DNA of 13,359 bases, taken from positions 1-13,359 of the forward strand of contig DAOVTU010000023.1 of assembly GCA_030632925.1 (NCBI GenBank), in the 5' to 3' direction. The notes beneath the pieces were generated by a model, which saw only the letters and a list, made by a program, of their open reading frames with translations, had not been told where the DNA came from and did no database searches. Every line of letters begins with the position of its first letter. The first letter of the stretch is position 1. Source of the stretch: Candidatus Krumholzibacteriia bacterium. GTDB lineage: Bacteria; Krumholzibacteriota; Krumholzibacteriia; LZORAL124-64-63. Shown here one piece after another: positions 12,429 through 13,359 of this stretch. The translations under genes were made by a program, and so were the position numbers.

Positions 12429-13359
12429 AGACTATCAGCATCTGCGTAGCGCTGGCCGCAAGTCTCGCTTTGAATAGCAACGCCGAAACCATCACCAACA
12501 GCGCCACACCACTAAACGGCCACACGACCATCGAATTGGAAGCCCTGTGGACCATCGGCGATGACGATGATGTCCTGCTCGGCACCATCGAACGGGTCCT
12601 GACCCTGCCCGACGGCCGGGTGATGCTGATGGACTCGCAACTCTCCCAGGTGCTCGAATGTTCCCCAGAAGGGGAAGTGATCCGGGAACTTGGACATTCC
12701 GGCGACGGCCCCGGCGAAATCACCAATCCTCGCGACCTCGTCAGCTTTGCCGACGGCACCCTCGGCCTGGTGAAAGTTTTTCCCGGCCAACTGATCATGC
12801 TGACACCGGACGGAATGCCCGCCGGCGTGGTCAAACTGGCGGCCGGCGATTCACCGGGCGGATTCGTGACCATGCACCGCGCCATCCAGGACGGCGGCAC
12901 GCTGCTGATCGGTGGGTCGGTCATGACCATGGACGCCGGCACGCCCCACCAATCCCGCTCGTTCTTCATCGGTCGCTTTGATCGCCAGGGCAAACAGCTG
13001 GTGGAATACGCCCGCACCGACATCGCCATTGACCTGAGCAAGGGCAAGTACCTCGAATCGTGGCAGGAATTCGTTTGGGCGCGCATGGGCGTGGCCCGCG
13101 ACGGCACAGTGGTGGTGGGCATCCCCCGCGACAAATTCGAAATATCCTGGTTCGCTCCCGAAGGCGAATTGCTGCGCACCGCCACTCTGCCCGCCAAGCC
13201 GTGGTCGCGAAACAAACTCGCCCGCGACCGCATTGGCGGTGTGTTGGATCGGCAGGCCCGGCACGCACCCGGCACGGTGGCCGCACCGGCGGCGACCGAA
13301 CCGGTAGTGACCGACCTGCTGGTGCGCGACAACGGCGATGTCTGGTGCCTGACCGCCCA
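12425..13359 (+). CDS. Secreted six-bladed beta-propeller (NHL-like) protein, partial
   Basis: The frame is open from ATG 12425 to the window edge, giving at least 311 residues; the C-terminus is missing. A Sec signal peptide (MKTISICVALAASLALNSNA, cleavage about 20/21) starts the protein. Propeller blades follow, with repeated units of LPDGRVMLMDSQLSQVL (about 61-77), SPEGEVIRELG (80-90), GDGPGEITNPRDLV (93-106), FADGTLGLV, LTPDGMPAG and FAPEGELLRTATLP. The phrase G.GDGPGE..NPRDL is typical of secreted six-bladed propeller proteins in FCB-like bacteria. They are exported and probably bind other proteins or ligands; no enzymatic activity can be claimed. The gene has its own promoter (12339-12367) and probably depends on coupling to the short leader ORF. 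The overlapping minus-strand open frame is a shadow. Confidence 0.85.
   Translation, partial: MKTISICVALAASLALNSNAETITNSATPLNGHTTIELEALWTIGDDDDVLLGTIERVLTLPDGRVMLMDSQLSQVLECSPEGEVIRELGHSGDGPGEITNPRDLVSFADGTLGLVKVFPGQLIMLTPDGMPAGVVKLAAGDSPGGFVTMHRAIQDGGTLLIGGSVMTMDAGTPHQSRSFFIGRFDRQGKQLVEYARTDIAIDLSKGKYLESWQEFVWARMGVARDGTVVVGIPRDKFEISWFAPEGELLRTATLPAKPWSRNKLARDRIGGVLDRQARHAPGTVAAPAATEPVVTDLLVRDNGDVWCLTA

Noticed and set aside
12406..13332. 308-codon minus-strand open frame at the right edge
   Set aside because: Ser/Arg/Pro-rich shadow; the plus strand encodes a signal peptide followed by recognisable propeller repeats.

Overview
The window looks like chromosomal DNA from a GC-rich, Gram-negative (diderm) bacterium. 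It carries a lipoprotein, several Sec signal peptides, and a large secreted protein ending in a FlgD-like Ig module with the NVPNPFNPSTTISYEL signature. Spondin_N lipoproteins, secreted six-bladed propellers and FlgD-Ig tails occurring together suggest a lineage of the Krumholzibacteriota/Eisenbacteria/FCB-superphylum kind. That placement is inference from protein style, not from a marker gene. I see no tRNA, rRNA, CRISPR array, transposase or phage gene.

Layout. Positions 1-517 hold no convincing gene; a sigma70-like promoter (200-228) starts a leader of about 280 nt with three small hairpins, leading to a glycine-rich RRM RNA-binding protein (518-838, +). This gene converges on a DEAD-box RNA helicase (948-2183, -), and the two share one bidirectional terminator (890-921). 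From 948 to 11367 every gene is on the minus strand. In transcription order they are a multidomain secreted endonuclease I (8647-11367), a membrane-anchored SGNH hydrolase (7361-8563), a Spondin_N lipoprotein (6493-7236), a soluble PAS hybrid histidine kinase (4779-6383), an Rh-type ammonium/gas channel (3517-4674), an Ahr-type NADPH aldehyde reductase (2427-3428) and the helicase. Terminators separate most of them, so this is a co-directional run and not one operon. The likeliest functional pair is the kinase and the Rh channel, which have no visible terminator between them.

Beyond a 395-bp divergent intergenic region with two perfect spaced palindromes lies a small, very basic secreted protein of unknown function (11763-12266, +) with a strong terminator. 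Last comes the start of a secreted beta-propeller protein (12425 to the window edge, +), which has its own promoter and is preceded by an 11-codon leader ORF whose stop codon overlaps its start codon.

The region is tightly packed. Twice a terminator's U-rich tail also forms the -35 box of the next gene's promoter, and once it directly abuts the next gene's Shine-Dalgarno. I found no obvious defence or mobile system. The points most worth following up are the Rh-family channel beside a hybrid kinase, the attenuator-like hairpin in front of ahr, the coupled leader ORF, the secreted basic protein, and the paired RRM/helicase genes with long leaders.
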